Source of the DNA: Micavibrio_A sp040381535
GTDB taxonomy: Bacteria > Pseudomonadota > Alphaproteobacteria > Micavibrionales > Micavibrionaceae
Length of the DNA stretch: 63,611 nt
Direction: 5' to 3'
Assembly: GCA_040381535.1 (NCBI GenBank)
Contig: JBEIHF010000010.1
Location: 1 to 63,611, forward strand
In this document: positions 27,454 through 36,395 of the stretch, piece after piece
Position numbering within the stretch: the first letter of the stretch is position 1
Layout of the letters: the number at the start of each line of letters is the position of its first letter
Made by a program: the position numbers and the translations under genes
Notes under the pieces: model-generated
The model's input: only the letters and a program-made list of their open reading frames with translations
What the model was told of the DNA's origin: nothing
Databases searched by the model: none

Positions 27454-27804
27454 ATGGCCAAACATACGGGTAGCTGTCATTGCGGGAATGTAAAATTTGA
27501 AGTCGAAACCGATCTTGAAGGCTCCATCTCCTGCAATTGTTCGGTCTGCACGAAACGCGGCTCCATTTTGAATTTCGTGCCCGAAAGCAAATTCAAGCTT
27601 TTGTCGGGCGAAGACAAACTCACCGGCTATCTTTGGAACAAACGCGTCATCCATCATTTGTTTTGTAAAAATTGCGGCATCTTGCCGTTTGGCCGCGGCA
27701 AAGACCCCAACGGCAATCCCATGGTCGCCATCAATGTGCGCTGTCTCGATGATGTCGATATTGATTCCGTGAAAATAACCCCGTTCGATGGACGCTCAAA
27801 GTGA
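27454..27804 (+). CDS. GFA/CENP-V family zinc-binding protein
   Basis: The 116-residue protein has the zinc ligands of the GFA fold: SCHCGNVKFEV (~7), CNCSVCTKRG (~27-32) and FCKNCGILPF (~70-73). The family is named after a glutathione-dependent formaldehyde-activating enzyme, but most members have unknown substrates. Its stop overlaps the pyrD ATG (TGATG), so the two are translationally coupled. Confidence 0.88.
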   Translation: MAKHTGSCHCGNVKFEVETDLEGSISCNCSVCTKRGSILNFVPESKFKLLSGEDKLTGYLWNKRVIHHLFCKNCGILPFGRGKDPNGNPMVAINVRCLDDVDIDSVKITPFDGRSK

Positions 27805-28880
27805 TGTCCAAGTTTCTTTTCCAAATCACAAAACCGTTCTTGCACAAGATGGATCCGGAATCCGCGCATCACATGACGCTCAAGGCTTTGAAAACGGGCG
27901 TTCTGCCCTGCCCGTCGCGTGTGAATGATCCGCGCCTGCGCGTGACCTTATGGAACCGCAAGTTTCCCAACCCTGTGGGATTGGCCGCGGGCTTTGACAA
28001 AAACGCCGATGTCGTTGCGCAAATGTTTTCCATGGGTTTTGGCTTTGTAGAGGCAGGAACCGTGACGCCGAAGGCGCAAGAAGGAAACCCCCGCCCGCGT
28101 GTGTTCCGCGAACCCGCGAACGAGGCCGTCATCAACCGCATGGGTTTTCCCAATCTCGGCGCAGAAAATTTCCGCCATAACATTGAAAAATTTCTGGAGC
28201 ACAAACCGCGCCCCTTGGGTATCGTCGGCATCAATATCGGCATGAACAAAGGCGTGGAAGACCCTGCAAAGGATTACTGCACGCTGGTGCGGCTTTTGGG
28301 TAATTACGCCGATTATCTCACCGTGAATATTTCCTCCCCCAACACGCCTGGCTTGCGCAATCTTCAGGCGCGTGAAAATCTCATGCCTCTTTTGGAACGC
28401 ATCAGGGAAGAACGCACCAAATCATGCGGCAAGGATGATGCGCCGCCTCTGCTCGTAAAACTCGCACCCGATTTGAACGACGAGCAGATCAAGGATGTCG
28501 CCGCCTGCCTGATCGAGGCAAAAGTGGATGGTGTAATTTTGGGGAACACAACGCTGGACCGCCCCGAATATCTGCCCACCAATTTCTATGAACAACAAGG
28601 CGGGCTGAGCGGCAAACCGCTGACCCAAAAATCCACGGATGTGATCCGCAAATTCTACAACCACACCGAAGGCAAACTGCCAATTATAGGGGCAGGCGGA
28701 ATATCGTCGGCGCAAGATGCCTATGCAAAAATCCGTGCGGGGGCTAGCCTTGTGCAGGTTTATACCGCCCTTGTCTTCCAGGGGCCACAATTGGTCCATG
28801 ATCTCTTGATAGGCTTGGGACAATGCCTTGAAAAAGATGGGCTCGACAACATCTCCAAAGCAACAGGAAAAGACGCATGA
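27804..28880 (+). CDS. pyrD: Dihydroorotate dehydrogenase, class 2
   Basis: PyrD oxidises dihydroorotate to orotate in pyrimidine synthesis, passing electrons to quinone. The 358-residue protein has the class-2 N-terminal helical membrane-contact region (~1-40: LFQITKPFLHKMDPESAHHMTL) and the FMN barrel: NPVGLAAGFDKNADV, AGTVTPKAQEGNPRPR, NRMGFPNLG, NISSPNTPGLRNLQ and GAGGISSAQDAYAKI. GTG 27801 is an alternative start, but the TGATG overlap favours ATG 27804. It overlaps yejA by 4 bp. Confidence 0.96.
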   Translation: MSKFLFQITKPFLHKMDPESAHHMTLKALKTGVLPCPSRVNDPRLRVTLWNRKFPNPVGLAAGFDKNADVVAQMFSMGFGFVEAGTVTPKAQEGNPRPRVFREPANEAVINRMGFPNLGAENFRHNIEKFLEHKPRPLGIVGINIGMNKGVEDPAKDYCTLVRLLGNYADYLTVNISSPNTPGLRNLQARENLMPLLERIREERTKSCGKDDAPPLLVKLAPDLNDEQIKDVAACLIEAKVDGVILGNTTLDRPEYLPTNFYEQQGGLSGKPLTQKSTDVIRKFYNHTEGKLPIIGAGGISSAQDAYAKIRAGASLVQVYTALVFQGPQLVHDLLIGLGQCLEKDGLDNISKATGKDA

Positions 28881-30697
28881 AAACGAAAACGCTTTTGATC
28901 ATTCTTGCTCTCTTGAGCGTATGCATCGCCCTTCCAGCGCTGGCGCAGGAAGCAACCCCGCAAAAATCCATCGCCATGCACGGCGATGTGAAATATAAAG
29001 ACGACTACAAACATATGGACTATGTGAATCCCGATGCGCCCAAGGGCGGTACTTTTAAATCCCACACGATCGGCACATTCGACTCCTTGAACCCCTTCAT
29101 CATCAAAGGCTCCCCTGCCGCGGGCATGGCCTATCTGGGGCAAAGCCTTATCTATGACTCACTGATGGAACAATCCCTTGATGAACCGTTTTCCATGTAC
29201 GGGCTTCTTGCGGAAACCATCGAACGCCCGAAGGATAATTCGTGGGTTGCGTTCAATTTGCGCAAAGAAGCCAAATGGGCTGATGGCCAGTCTGTGACAG
29301 CGGATGATGTGGTATGGACCTTCAACACCATGTTAGAAAAAGGCGCGCCGTTCTTCAAAGCCTATTACGGCGATGTGACGAAGGTAGAGGCGACTTCGCC
29401 ATCCCGCGTAAAATTCACCTTCGCCCACAACGACAACAGCGAATTGCCGCTCATCATCTCGCAACTCGCCATTCTGCCCAAACATTACTGGACAGCGGAA
29501 GGCCGCGATATCGGCAACACCACACTCACGCCCCCGCTTGGTAACGGTGCCTATAAAGTGGGTGCCATTGCCCCCGGCCGTTCCATAGAATATGTGCGCG
29601 ATCCGAATTACTGGGGCAAAGACCTTGCCATCAATAAAGGCAAAAACAATTTCGACAAGCAAGTAATCGATTACTACAAAGACAACAATGTTGCGCTCGA
29701 AGCCTTCTTCGCGGGCGAATATGATTACCGCCTCGAAAACACCGCCAAGCTTTGGCACACCGCCTATGATGCCCCTGCCGTGAAAGACGGACGCATCGTG
29801 AAAGAAGAAGTGAAACATGCGCGGCCTGCGGGTATGCAGGGATTCCTTTATAATATGCGCCGCCCGTTGTTTGCGGATGTGGCAGTGAGAAAAGCCCTCG
29901 CCTACGCGTTCGATTTCGAATGGTCGAATAAGCAATTCGCCTATGACGGTTACGCCCGCACAGACAGCTACTTCGAAAACTCCGACCTCGCGGCACTCGA
30001 TGGCCCACCCACGGGCAAAGAACTGGAAATTTTGGAAAAATATCGCGGACAAATCCCTGAAGAAGCCTTCACGACGCGTTATGCGCCGCCCAAAACCGAT
30101 GGGTCGGGCAATATGCGTGACAATTTGCGCGCCGCCGCGGATATTCTTGATAACGCGGGATGGAAACTCGGCAAGGATGGCATCCGCGCAAACGCATCGG
30201 GTCAAAAACTGAAATTCGAAATCATAGATGCCAATCCGATGTTCGAAAGATGGGTCTTGCCCTTCATCGCAAACCTAAAGAAAATCGGTGTGGCCGCAAA
30301 TTTCCGTGTGCTAGACCCCGCACAATATCAAAACCGCATGAATGAATTCGATTACGACATGACGGTGGGCGTCATCGCGCAATCGGATTCACCGGGCAAT
30401 GAACAGGTTGATTTCTGGGGATCTGAAAAAGCCGACACGCCCGGTTCACGCAATTACATTGGGATCAAAAGCAAACCAGTAGATGACATTATCATGCAGA
30501 TCATCCGTGCTAAATCACGTGAAGACCTTGTGGCCTATTGCCGCGCGCTGGACCGTATTTTGCTATCTGGCTATTACGTTATCCCGCAATGGCACACGGA
30601 TCGCTTCAATCTGGCTTATTGGAAGAAACTGCAACGGCCTACAACACTCTCGCCTTTGACACCGTCGGTCAGCGATACGTGGTGGGCCGCGCAGTAA
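28877..30697 (+). CDS. yejA: Extracellular solute-binding protein of family 5, YejA-like
   Basis: The 606-residue product has a Sec signal peptide (KTLLIILALLSVCIALPALA, cleavage after ALA ~23) and the family-5 fold for oligopeptides: the start HGDVKYKDDYKHMDYVNPDA, WVAFNLRKEAKWADGQSVTADDVVWTF and the later VIPQWHTDRFNLAYWKKL, which are typical of YejA. YejABEF imports peptides, for example microcin C in E. coli. Here yejB, yejE and yejF occur downstream but separated by other genes. It overlaps pyrD by 4 bp, which is unusual for a transporter gene. Confidence 0.88.
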   Translation: MKTKTLLIILALLSVCIALPALAQEATPQKSIAMHGDVKYKDDYKHMDYVNPDAPKGGTFKSHTIGTFDSLNPFIIKGSPAAGMAYLGQSLIYDSLMEQSLDEPFSMYGLLAETIERPKDNSWVAFNLRKEAKWADGQSVTADDVVWTFNTMLEKGAPFFKAYYGDVTKVEATSPSRVKFTFAHNDNSELPLIISQLAILPKHYWTAEGRDIGNTTLTPPLGNGAYKVGAIAPGRSIEYVRDPNYWGKDLAINKGKNNFDKQVIDYYKDNNVALEAFFAGEYDYRLENTAKLWHTAYDAPAVKDGRIVKEEVKHARPAGMQGFLYNMRRPLFADVAVRKALAYAFDFEWSNKQFAYDGYARTDSYFENSDLAALDGPPTGKELEILEKYRGQIPEEAFTTRYAPPKTDGSGNMRDNLRAAADILDNAGWKLGKDGIRANASGQKLKFEIIDANPMFERWVLPFIANLKKIGVAANFRVLDPAQYQNRMNEFDYDMTVGVIAQSDSPGNEQVDFWGSEKADTPGSRNYIGIKSKPVDDIIMQIIRAKSREDLVAYCRALDRILLSGYYVIPQWHTDRFNLAYWKKLQRPTTLSPLTPSVSDTWWAAQ

Positions 30698-30713
30698 AAA
30701 TTAACGCCAAAGA

Positions 30714-31214
30714 TTAGGCAGCAGCTTTGTAGGCTTGCTGGTTAATCGTTTTGGAAAGTTCGGTGAGTTTTTCATCTGTCGAAACTTCTTGCTCCTGAAT
30801 TTCGCGCAGAATCTTTATTGCATCGGCATAATCAAGTTATTCTGCCAGAGCGCACAAAGATCCATAGCCGGAAATTTCGTAATGCTCGACTTTCTGAGCG
30901 GCAATGATCAAAGCACAGTCAAGAACCGCACCTTTTTCAAATTCGTCCCAAGCTTCGCCGCCTTCTTTAACAAGGCCTTTCATCGCTTCGCACGTGATGG
31001 ATTTGAATTTGATGCCGCAAATTTCAGCGACCTTATCCAGTTTCGCGATTTGGTCTTCGGTTTCGGCCAAATGATTTTCAAAACCGGATTTCAATTTTGC
31101 GTCCGTGGCGTGTTTAGCCATTTTCGGCAAAGACTTGGTCAGTTGTTTTTCGGCATTATATATGTCCGAAATTTCCATTACGAACAGGTCATGCAGATTG
31201 TCTACTTTGGACAT
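30714..31214 (-). pseudogene. DUF892 (YciF-like) ferritin-like gene with in-frame TAA
   Basis: The frame from ATG 31214 (behind AAGGAGATAAAAC, a good ribosome binding site) codes for a DUF892 protein: NLHDLFVMEISDIYNAEKQL, the metal-ligand helices EDQIAKLDKVAEICG and AAQKVEHYEISGYGSL. It meets TAA at 30837-30839, after 125 residues (SLCALAE). Reading on in the same frame gives LDYADAIKILREIQEQEVSTDEKL and a natural TAA at 30714, for 166 codons in total, which is the usual family length. The stop sits where a CAA (Gln) codon would fit. A truncated protein, a pseudogene and a sequencing error all remain possible. Confidence 0.75.
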
Positions 31215-31311
31215 GTTTTATCTCCTTCAGGGGTTTGAATTTGTCACGGAGCAAACGTAGGCACCCAAAAACAGTTCCGTTTCTCCATAAAGTTAGGTAA
31301 AGTCAGACCCT

Positions 31312-32115
31312 ATGAAGACCGCGATAATTATTCCCGCCCGTTACGGCTCCTCCCGCTTCCCCGGCAAACCGCTCATCACACTCGGCGGGCAAAGCATGCT
31401 TTCGCGTGTCGTCGATATCGCGCAAAAGGCGGCCGGTTCGCTCAAAAACGTTATTGTCGCCGTGGCGACGGAAGACGAACGCATCAAAAAACATTGTAAT
31501 GAGATCGGCGTTCAATGCGTCATGACTTCCGAAAATTGTAAAACCGGTTCGGACCGCGTGCTCGAAGCCGCGCAAATACTGGATGGTGATTTTGAATTCG
31601 TTGTGGGCTTACAAGGCGATGCGCCCTTCACGCCTATCGAAGCACCGTTCAAAATAATTCAGGCGTTTATGTCAGACCCTAAACTTGAAGTCGTTACACC
31701 TGTCGCCAGATTGCGCTGGGCGGAATTGGACGCGCTTCGTCAATCCAAAAAGAAAACACCGTTTTCGGGCACGACCTGCGTGATGGATGCCAAAGGCAAA
31801 GCCTTGTGGTTTTCAAAATCCATCCTGCCCGCCATCCGCAAAGAGGATGAGTTGCGTAAAGAAGAATTCTCCCCCGTCTATCAACATATCGGGCTTTATG
31901 GTTTCAGATTCGATATCTTGAGGAAATTCGTATCACTGCCCGAAGGTATTTATGAACGCCTCGAAGGGTTGGAACAGCTCCGCCTGCTTGAAAACGGCAT
32001 TTCCATTCAAACCGTCACACTGGATGTGGCGTCGGGCATGGCACAGGCGGGGATCGATTCCCCCGAAGACGTGGAACGCGCAGAAAAAATTCTGGCAAAA
32101 CTCGCGGCTGCCTAG
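31312..32115 (+). CDS. kdsB: 3-deoxy-manno-octulosonate cytidylyltransferase (CMP-KDO synthetase) family
   Basis: KdsB activates KDO with CTP for lipopolysaccharide core synthesis. The 267-residue protein has IIPARYGSSRFPGKPL (~5-20), VAVATEDERI, the GTDR-type loop TGSDRVLEAA, LQGDAP (~103, QGDEP in E. coli), YQHIGLYGFR and LEGLEQLRLLE. The QGDAP variant is, from memory, also found in some other alphaproteobacterial members, so a slightly different sugar substrate cannot be excluded. It is convergent with an aldo/keto reductase gene, overlapping by 4 bp. Confidence 0.85.
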   Translation: MKTAIIIPARYGSSRFPGKPLITLGGQSMLSRVVDIAQKAAGSLKNVIVAVATEDERIKKHCNEIGVQCVMTSENCKTGSDRVLEAAQILDGDFEFVVGLQGDAPFTPIEAPFKIIQAFMSDPKLEVVTPVARLRWAELDALRQSKKKTPFSGTTCVMDAKGKALWFSKSILPAIRKEDELRKEEFSPVYQHIGLYGFRFDILRKFVSLPEGIYERLEGLEQLRLLENGISIQTVTLDVASGMAQAGIDSPEDVERAEKILAKLAAA

Positions 32116-32939
32116 GCTGCTTTATCCCATTTCGGTGCAAAGCCCGGGCTTATCATGCGCCCGTCTGGCTTGGCGAGTGCATATATTTTTACCATTTCTT
32201 CCGCACTCAATTCAAAATCGAAAATGTCGATATTGTTCTTAATGTTTTGCGGTGTGGCGGATTTGGGAATAGCGGCGACATTATCCTGCTGGATATGCCA
32301 GCGCAGGGTCACCTGCCCCGCATTCTTGCCATACTTCAATCCGATTTCCTGCAGCAGCTTCTCCTTGCAAGCCTTGCCACGTCCGATGGGTGAGTAAGAT
32401 GTCAAAGCCATATCATTCTGCCTGACATAATCAAGTACGGGTTTTTGCGATAGATACGGATGATATTCCACTTGATTGCAGAAAATATCCGGCGCCACTT
32501 TCAATGCTTCTTCCATATTCTCGATATTGAAGTTGCTGACGCCGATCAATTTTGTCTTGCCGGCTTCTTTTACTTTGGCGATATCTTCCACCATTGTGGA
32601 AATCGGCTTTTCCGGCCACGGCCAATGAATAAGAAGCAAATCCACATAATCAGTTTTAAGCTTTTTCAAACTTTCATCGACCGATTTCATTACCGCACTA
32701 TTCACGAAATTATCGCGCCACACTTTGGTGGTCAGGAAGATTTGATCACGTGCGATATTAGAGCGCTGGATACCATCCCCCACTTCCGCTTCGTTCTGAT
32801 AAAACTGGGCAGTGTCTATGTGGGTGTATCCGCTTTGAATCGCCAGATCTACGGCGGCTGTGCAATCTGTACCCAACAGTTCATATGTCCCAAAACCTAG
32901 CGCGGGCATTTTATTATTTTTGACAGAAATATATTTCAT
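32112..32939 (-). CDS. Aldo/keto reductase (AKR5-like)
   Basis: The 275-residue protein is a TIM-barrel NADPH oxidoreductase. The catalytic tetrad is visible: Asp in YTHIDTAQFYQNE, Tyr in AQFY, Lys in FLTTKVWRDN and His in DLLLIHWPWP. The start, MKYISVKNNKMPALGFGTYEL, and the C-terminal cofactor region (AIPKSATPQNIKNNI) are typical of 2,5-diketo-D-gluconate-reductase-like enzymes. Natural substrate unknown. Confidence 0.93.
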   Translation of the reverse strand: MKYISVKNNKMPALGFGTYELLGTDCTAAVDLAIQSGYTHIDTAQFYQNEAEVGDGIQRSNIARDQIFLTTKVWRDNFVNSAVMKSVDESLKKLKTDYVDLLLIHWPWPEKPISTMVEDIAKVKEAGKTKLIGVSNFNIENMEEALKVAPDIFCNQVEYHPYLSQKPVLDYVRQNDMALTSYSPIGRGKACKEKLLQEIGLKYGKNAGQVTLRWHIQQDNVAAIPKSATPQNIKNNIDIFDFELSAEEMVKIYALAKPDGRMISPGFAPKWDKAA

Positions 32940-33046
32940 GAAAAATTCCTTTTATTTTAAATCAGACCCTTGGAACCTAGATCAAAATTCGCGCGTTTGA
33001 AGGTTATAAAAGCAATTAATTTTAGCAAGGAATATAGGAATACGCA

Positions 33047-33136
33047 TTGAAAAAGCTAAAAAACTTTGTACCAGCCACGGAGGATATGAAAGCCGCCCAA
33101 AAAATGGCAAAATCCAATATCCCCATCAACTCATAG
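33047..33136 (+). CDS. Possible small ORF, 29 residues
   Basis: TTG at 33047 follows AGGA by 7 nt and opens a 29-codon frame ending in TAG: a Lys-rich start (MKKLKNFVPATED) and KAAQKMAKSNIPINS. It stands alone between two genes. Short length and the TTG start make it doubtful. Confidence 0.3.
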   Translation: MKKLKNFVPATEDMKAAQKMAKSNIPINS

Positions 33137-33178
33137 GCGGTTGCCAGACGGGCTGAATTCGGGTCTTATGATAATATC

Positions 33179-33799
33179 ATGACGACCCTGATTATCGCCC
33201 GCCACGGAAACACTTTCGAAAAAGATGCAACGCCCCGCCGCGTCGGCGGCCGCACGGATTTGCCTTTAACCGAAACGGGCCGCGCGCAGGCGCGCGCTTT
33301 GGGCCAATGGCTCAAGACCAACGGGCACTATCCCGAAACCGTGCACTCCTCACAATTATCCCGCACCATCGAAACCGCGCGGATCGCCCTCAAGGAAGCC
33401 GGCTATAAAGAACCCGTATACCCCTTGGCAATATTCAACGAAGCCGATTACGGCCCCGACGAGAACAAAACAGAAGACGAAGTCATCAAACGCGTTGGGC
33501 AAAAGGCGATTTCCGATTGGGATGAAAACGGCACTCTGCCCGATGGATGGAATTTCGATCCCGATCAATGCATCGAAAACTGGAAGAATTTCGCGGGCCA
33601 TATCGTGGATGACGCGCAAGATTGCGTTCTGGTGGTAACGAGCAACGGTATCGCCCGCTTCGCCCCCCACATCACGAATGATTTCGAAGGTTTCAGGGCA
33701 AAACACCCATTAAAGATTTCCACGGGCGCGGTTTGTGTCCTAAAATTTGATCAAGGCCGCTGGACGGTCACGGACTGGAATGTAAAACCCACATGCTGA
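33179..33799 (+). CDS. Histidine phosphatase family protein, divergent
   Basis: The 206-residue protein has the RHGNT motif near the start (IIARHGNTFEKD) and SSQLSRTIETA, with the phosphate-binding Arg. The usual second catalytic His is not evident: the family's VSHG motif appears as VTSNGIAR (~158). Phosphatase activity is therefore uncertain, though branch-1 proteins with such changes exist. Its last 7 bp overlap yejB, indicating co-transcription with the transporter genes. Confidence 0.7.
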   Translation: MTTLIIARHGNTFEKDATPRRVGGRTDLPLTETGRAQARALGQWLKTNGHYPETVHSSQLSRTIETARIALKEAGYKEPVYPLAIFNEADYGPDENKTEDEVIKRVGQKAISDWDENGTLPDGWNFDPDQCIENWKNFAGHIVDDAQDCVLVVTSNGIARFAPHITNDFEGFRAKHPLKISTGAVCVLKFDQGRWTVTDWNVKPTC

Positions 33800-34893
33800 A
33801 TTATATTCTTCGCCGCTTGCTTTTGATGATTCCGACGTTGCTCGGCATCATGTTCATTTCATTTTGCATCATTCAATTCGTTCCGGGCGGCCCTGTCGAG
33901 CGCATGATCTCCCAACTTCAAGGCCATGATATCGACGCGACAGCCCGTTTCGGCGGCGGCGGCGGTGATATGGCGGTGGGTGCAACGAGCGGCGCCGACG
34001 GCGCAGTTTCGAAATATCGCGGCGCGCAAGGGCTCGATCCCGAACTGGTGGCCGAACTTGAAAAAATGTATGGGTTTGACAAACCTGCACATGAGCGTTT
34101 TATTCATATGGTCAAAAACTACGCGGTGTTCAATCTCGGAGAAAGCTACTACCGCGATGTGTCGGTGATTGATCTCGTGCTCGAAAAAATGCCGGTTTCG
34201 ATATCTCTTGGCCTTTGGTCAACACTCATTATATATCTGATCTCCATCCCGCTCGGCATCAGGAAAGCCGTCAAAGATGGGCAAGCCTTCGATATTTGGA
34301 CCTCAGCCGCCGTGTTTATCGGCTACGCCATACCCTCTTTCATGTTCGCCATTCTCCTCATTATTCTGTTTGCAGGGGGACGCTATTTCGATCTATTCCC
34401 GATACGCGGGCTGGTTTCGGACAACTGGGTGGATATGAATTGGTGGCAGGTATCACTGGACTACATCTGGCACATGATCCTGCCTGTCGCGGCGATGGTG
34501 ATTTCGGGTTTCGCGGGCCTTACCATGCTCACGAAAAACTCTTTCCTCGATGAAATCGGCAAACATTATGTTCTGACCGCGCGCGCGAAAGGACTCGCCG
34601 AAAAAGACGTGTTGTACGGGCATGTGTTCCGTAACGCCATGTTGATCGTGATTGCAGGATTCCCTTCCGCCTTTATCGCAATCTTTTTTACGGGATCCTT
34701 GCTGATTGAGGTAATCTTCTCGCTCGATGGTCTCGGCCTGCTCAGTTACGAAAGCGTCATTAACCGCGATTATCCCGTCGTGCTGGGCACGCTTTATATA
34801 TTCTCCCTAATGGGTTTGATCATGACTCTGGTGCGTGATGTGGTTTATGTGCTGGTAGATCCGCGTATCGATTTCGAAGCCCGCACTGTGTGA
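33793..34893 (+). CDS. yejB: Peptide ABC transporter permease YejB
   Basis: The 366-residue inner-membrane protein starts MLNYILRRLLLMIPTLLGIMFISF, the usual BPD permease opening, with QFVPGGPVERMI shortly after. Five further helices follow (~135-350), with the EAA loop RAKGLAEKDVLYGHVFRNA (~260-280) that docks the ATPase. YejB of E. coli has the same long periplasmic insertion with a Gly-rich patch (here ~48-65: FGGGGGDMAVGATSGADG). It overlaps the phosphatase gene and lies 476 bp before yejE. Confidence 0.93.
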   Translation: MLNYILRRLLLMIPTLLGIMFISFCIIQFVPGGPVERMISQLQGHDIDATARFGGGGGDMAVGATSGADGAVSKYRGAQGLDPELVAELEKMYGFDKPAHERFIHMVKNYAVFNLGESYYRDVSVIDLVLEKMPVSISLGLWSTLIIYLISIPLGIRKAVKDGQAFDIWTSAAVFIGYAIPSFMFAILLIILFAGGRYFDLFPIRGLVSDNWVDMNWWQVSLDYIWHMILPVAAMVISGFAGLTMLTKNSFLDEIGKHYVLTARAKGLAEKDVLYGHVFRNAMLIVIAGFPSAFIAIFFTGSLLIEVIFSLDGLGLLSYESVINRDYPVVLGTLYIFSLMGLIMTLVRDVVYVLVDPRIDFEARTV

Positions 34894-35061
34894 TTTCCCT
34901 TTGGTTTCAAACTTCTATTCCAAGCATTAAAACCGGCTAATATAAGCTCCGTTCGTAAATGAAAAAGAATTGCACATAACTGCCAAAAAACAGCAATTAA
35001 CCATTTGACAGAATAAAATCGCTCGTGTACTTTTCCCACACTTTTCAACAAGAGAATAGAC

Positions 35062-35331
35062 ATGGAACTGAAAGACATTCAAGCACGTCTGCAAGAACTC
35101 CGCGACCGCATCAGAGCGGAAGGCCGCATTTCGCCGACCGCAGAAGAAGAACTGAAAACTCTTTTGAACAGCACTCTCATTACCGCCAACAATGAACTTT
35201 CCGCCATCCAAGGCAAAATCCAATATTCCATGATCAAGCGCGCAGGGAACGACAACGTTCTTACCCCCGAACAAAAGCGCCGCCTCTCCATCATCGAAAA
35301 GACCGGCACAGGCTCCCAAGCGGTCCACTAA
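35062..35331 (+). CDS. Small hypothetical helical protein
   Basis: The 89-residue protein is strongly helical and charged (MELKDIQARLQELRDRIRAEG, then AEEELKTLLNSTLITANNELSAIQGK), with a basic C-terminal part (LTPEQKRRLSIIEK). Family not recognised. It is inserted between yejB and yejE, which are contiguous in E. coli, and has 168 bp of AT-rich sequence upstream, so it may have its own promoter. Confidence 0.55.
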   Translation: MELKDIQARLQELRDRIRAEGRISPTAEEELKTLLNSTLITANNELSAIQGKIQYSMIKRAGNDNVLTPEQKRRLSIIEKTGTGSQAVH

Positions 35332-35369
35332 GCGCTGGCATTTTGGCCGCACGCGGCTAAAATAACGCC

Positions 35370-36395
35370 ATGGTTTTGTCCCCACTTTCCAAACGGCGCC
35401 TTACGCAATTCAAAGCGAACAAACGCGGCTATTATTCTTTCTGGATTTTTCTAGCGCTGCTCGCCGTCTGCCTGTTTGCGGAAGTCATCGCCAACGACAA
35501 ACCCGTTTTGGTCAAATACGAAGGCGGCATCTATATGCCCTTCCTGCAATCCTATCCCGAAACCACGTTCGGTGGAGATTTCGAAACCGAAACCGATTAC
35601 CGCGATCCTTATGTGCAAGAATTGATCGAAGGAAAGGGCTGGATACTCTGGCCGCTGATCCGTTTTTCCTACGACACCATTTCCTATGATCTCCCCGAAC
35701 CCGCGCCGTCAAAACCCACGGGCAAAAATATTCTGGGCACCGATGATCAAGGGCGCGATGTAGCTGCGCGCGTAATTTACGGTTTTCGTATCTCCGTTGT
35801 GTTCGGTTTGATCCTCACGCTTATCAGCTCCGTCATCGGCATTACGGCAGGCGCCTTTCAGGGCTATTACGGCGGAACACTCGATCTGTTCATGCAGCGC
35901 GTGATCGAGGTTTGGTCGTCCCTGCCCTCGCTCTACATCCTCATCATTTTCTCCGCGATGTTCATTCCGGGTTTCTGGACTCTGCTCGCCATTCTTCTGC
36001 TGTTCTCATGGGTATCACTGGTTGATGTGGTGCGCGCCGAATTCCTGCGTGCGCGCAATTTCGATTATGTGCGCGCTGCTAACGCGCTCGGCGTTTCCAA
36101 CCATACCATCATGCACCGCCATGTTTTACCCAACGCCATGGTTGCCACCATGTCGATGATGCCGTTCATTTTGACGGGCTCCATCACAGCCCTGACCTCG
36201 CTCGATTTCTTGGGTCTTGGTTTGCCGCCCGGCTCTCCTTCCTTGGGTGAATTGCTTTCGCAAGGAAAAAACAATCTTCAGGCGCCGTGGCTCGGCATTT
36301 CGGCATTCTTTTCGCTGGCCTTCATGCTCACGCTGCTGACGTTTATCGGTGAAGCGGTGCGCGATGCCTTCGATCCACGGAAAACAACGCTCTGA
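35370..36395 (+). CDS. yejE: Peptide ABC transporter permease YejE
   Basis: The 341-residue permease begins with LSPLSKRRLTQFKANKRGYYSFWIF, as other YejE proteins do. It has a long periplasmic loop after the first helix (FGGDFETETDYRDPYVQELI), the motif NILGTDDQGRDVAARVIYG (~127-145), and five more helices. The EAA loop reads LRARNFDYVRAANALGVSNHTIMHRHVLPNA. The stop overlaps the start of an AlgH-like pseudogene (TGATG). Confidence 0.94.
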   Translation: MVLSPLSKRRLTQFKANKRGYYSFWIFLALLAVCLFAEVIANDKPVLVKYEGGIYMPFLQSYPETTFGGDFETETDYRDPYVQELIEGKGWILWPLIRFSYDTISYDLPEPAPSKPTGKNILGTDDQGRDVAARVIYGFRISVVFGLILTLISSVIGITAGAFQGYYGGTLDLFMQRVIEVWSSLPSLYILIIFSAMFIPGFWTLLAILLLFSWVSLVDVVRAEFLRARNFDYVRAANALGVSNHTIMHRHVLPNAMVATMSMMPFILTGSITALTSLDFLGLGLPPGSPSLGELLSQGKNNLQAPWLGISAFFSLAFMLTLLTFIGEAVRDAFDPRKTTL

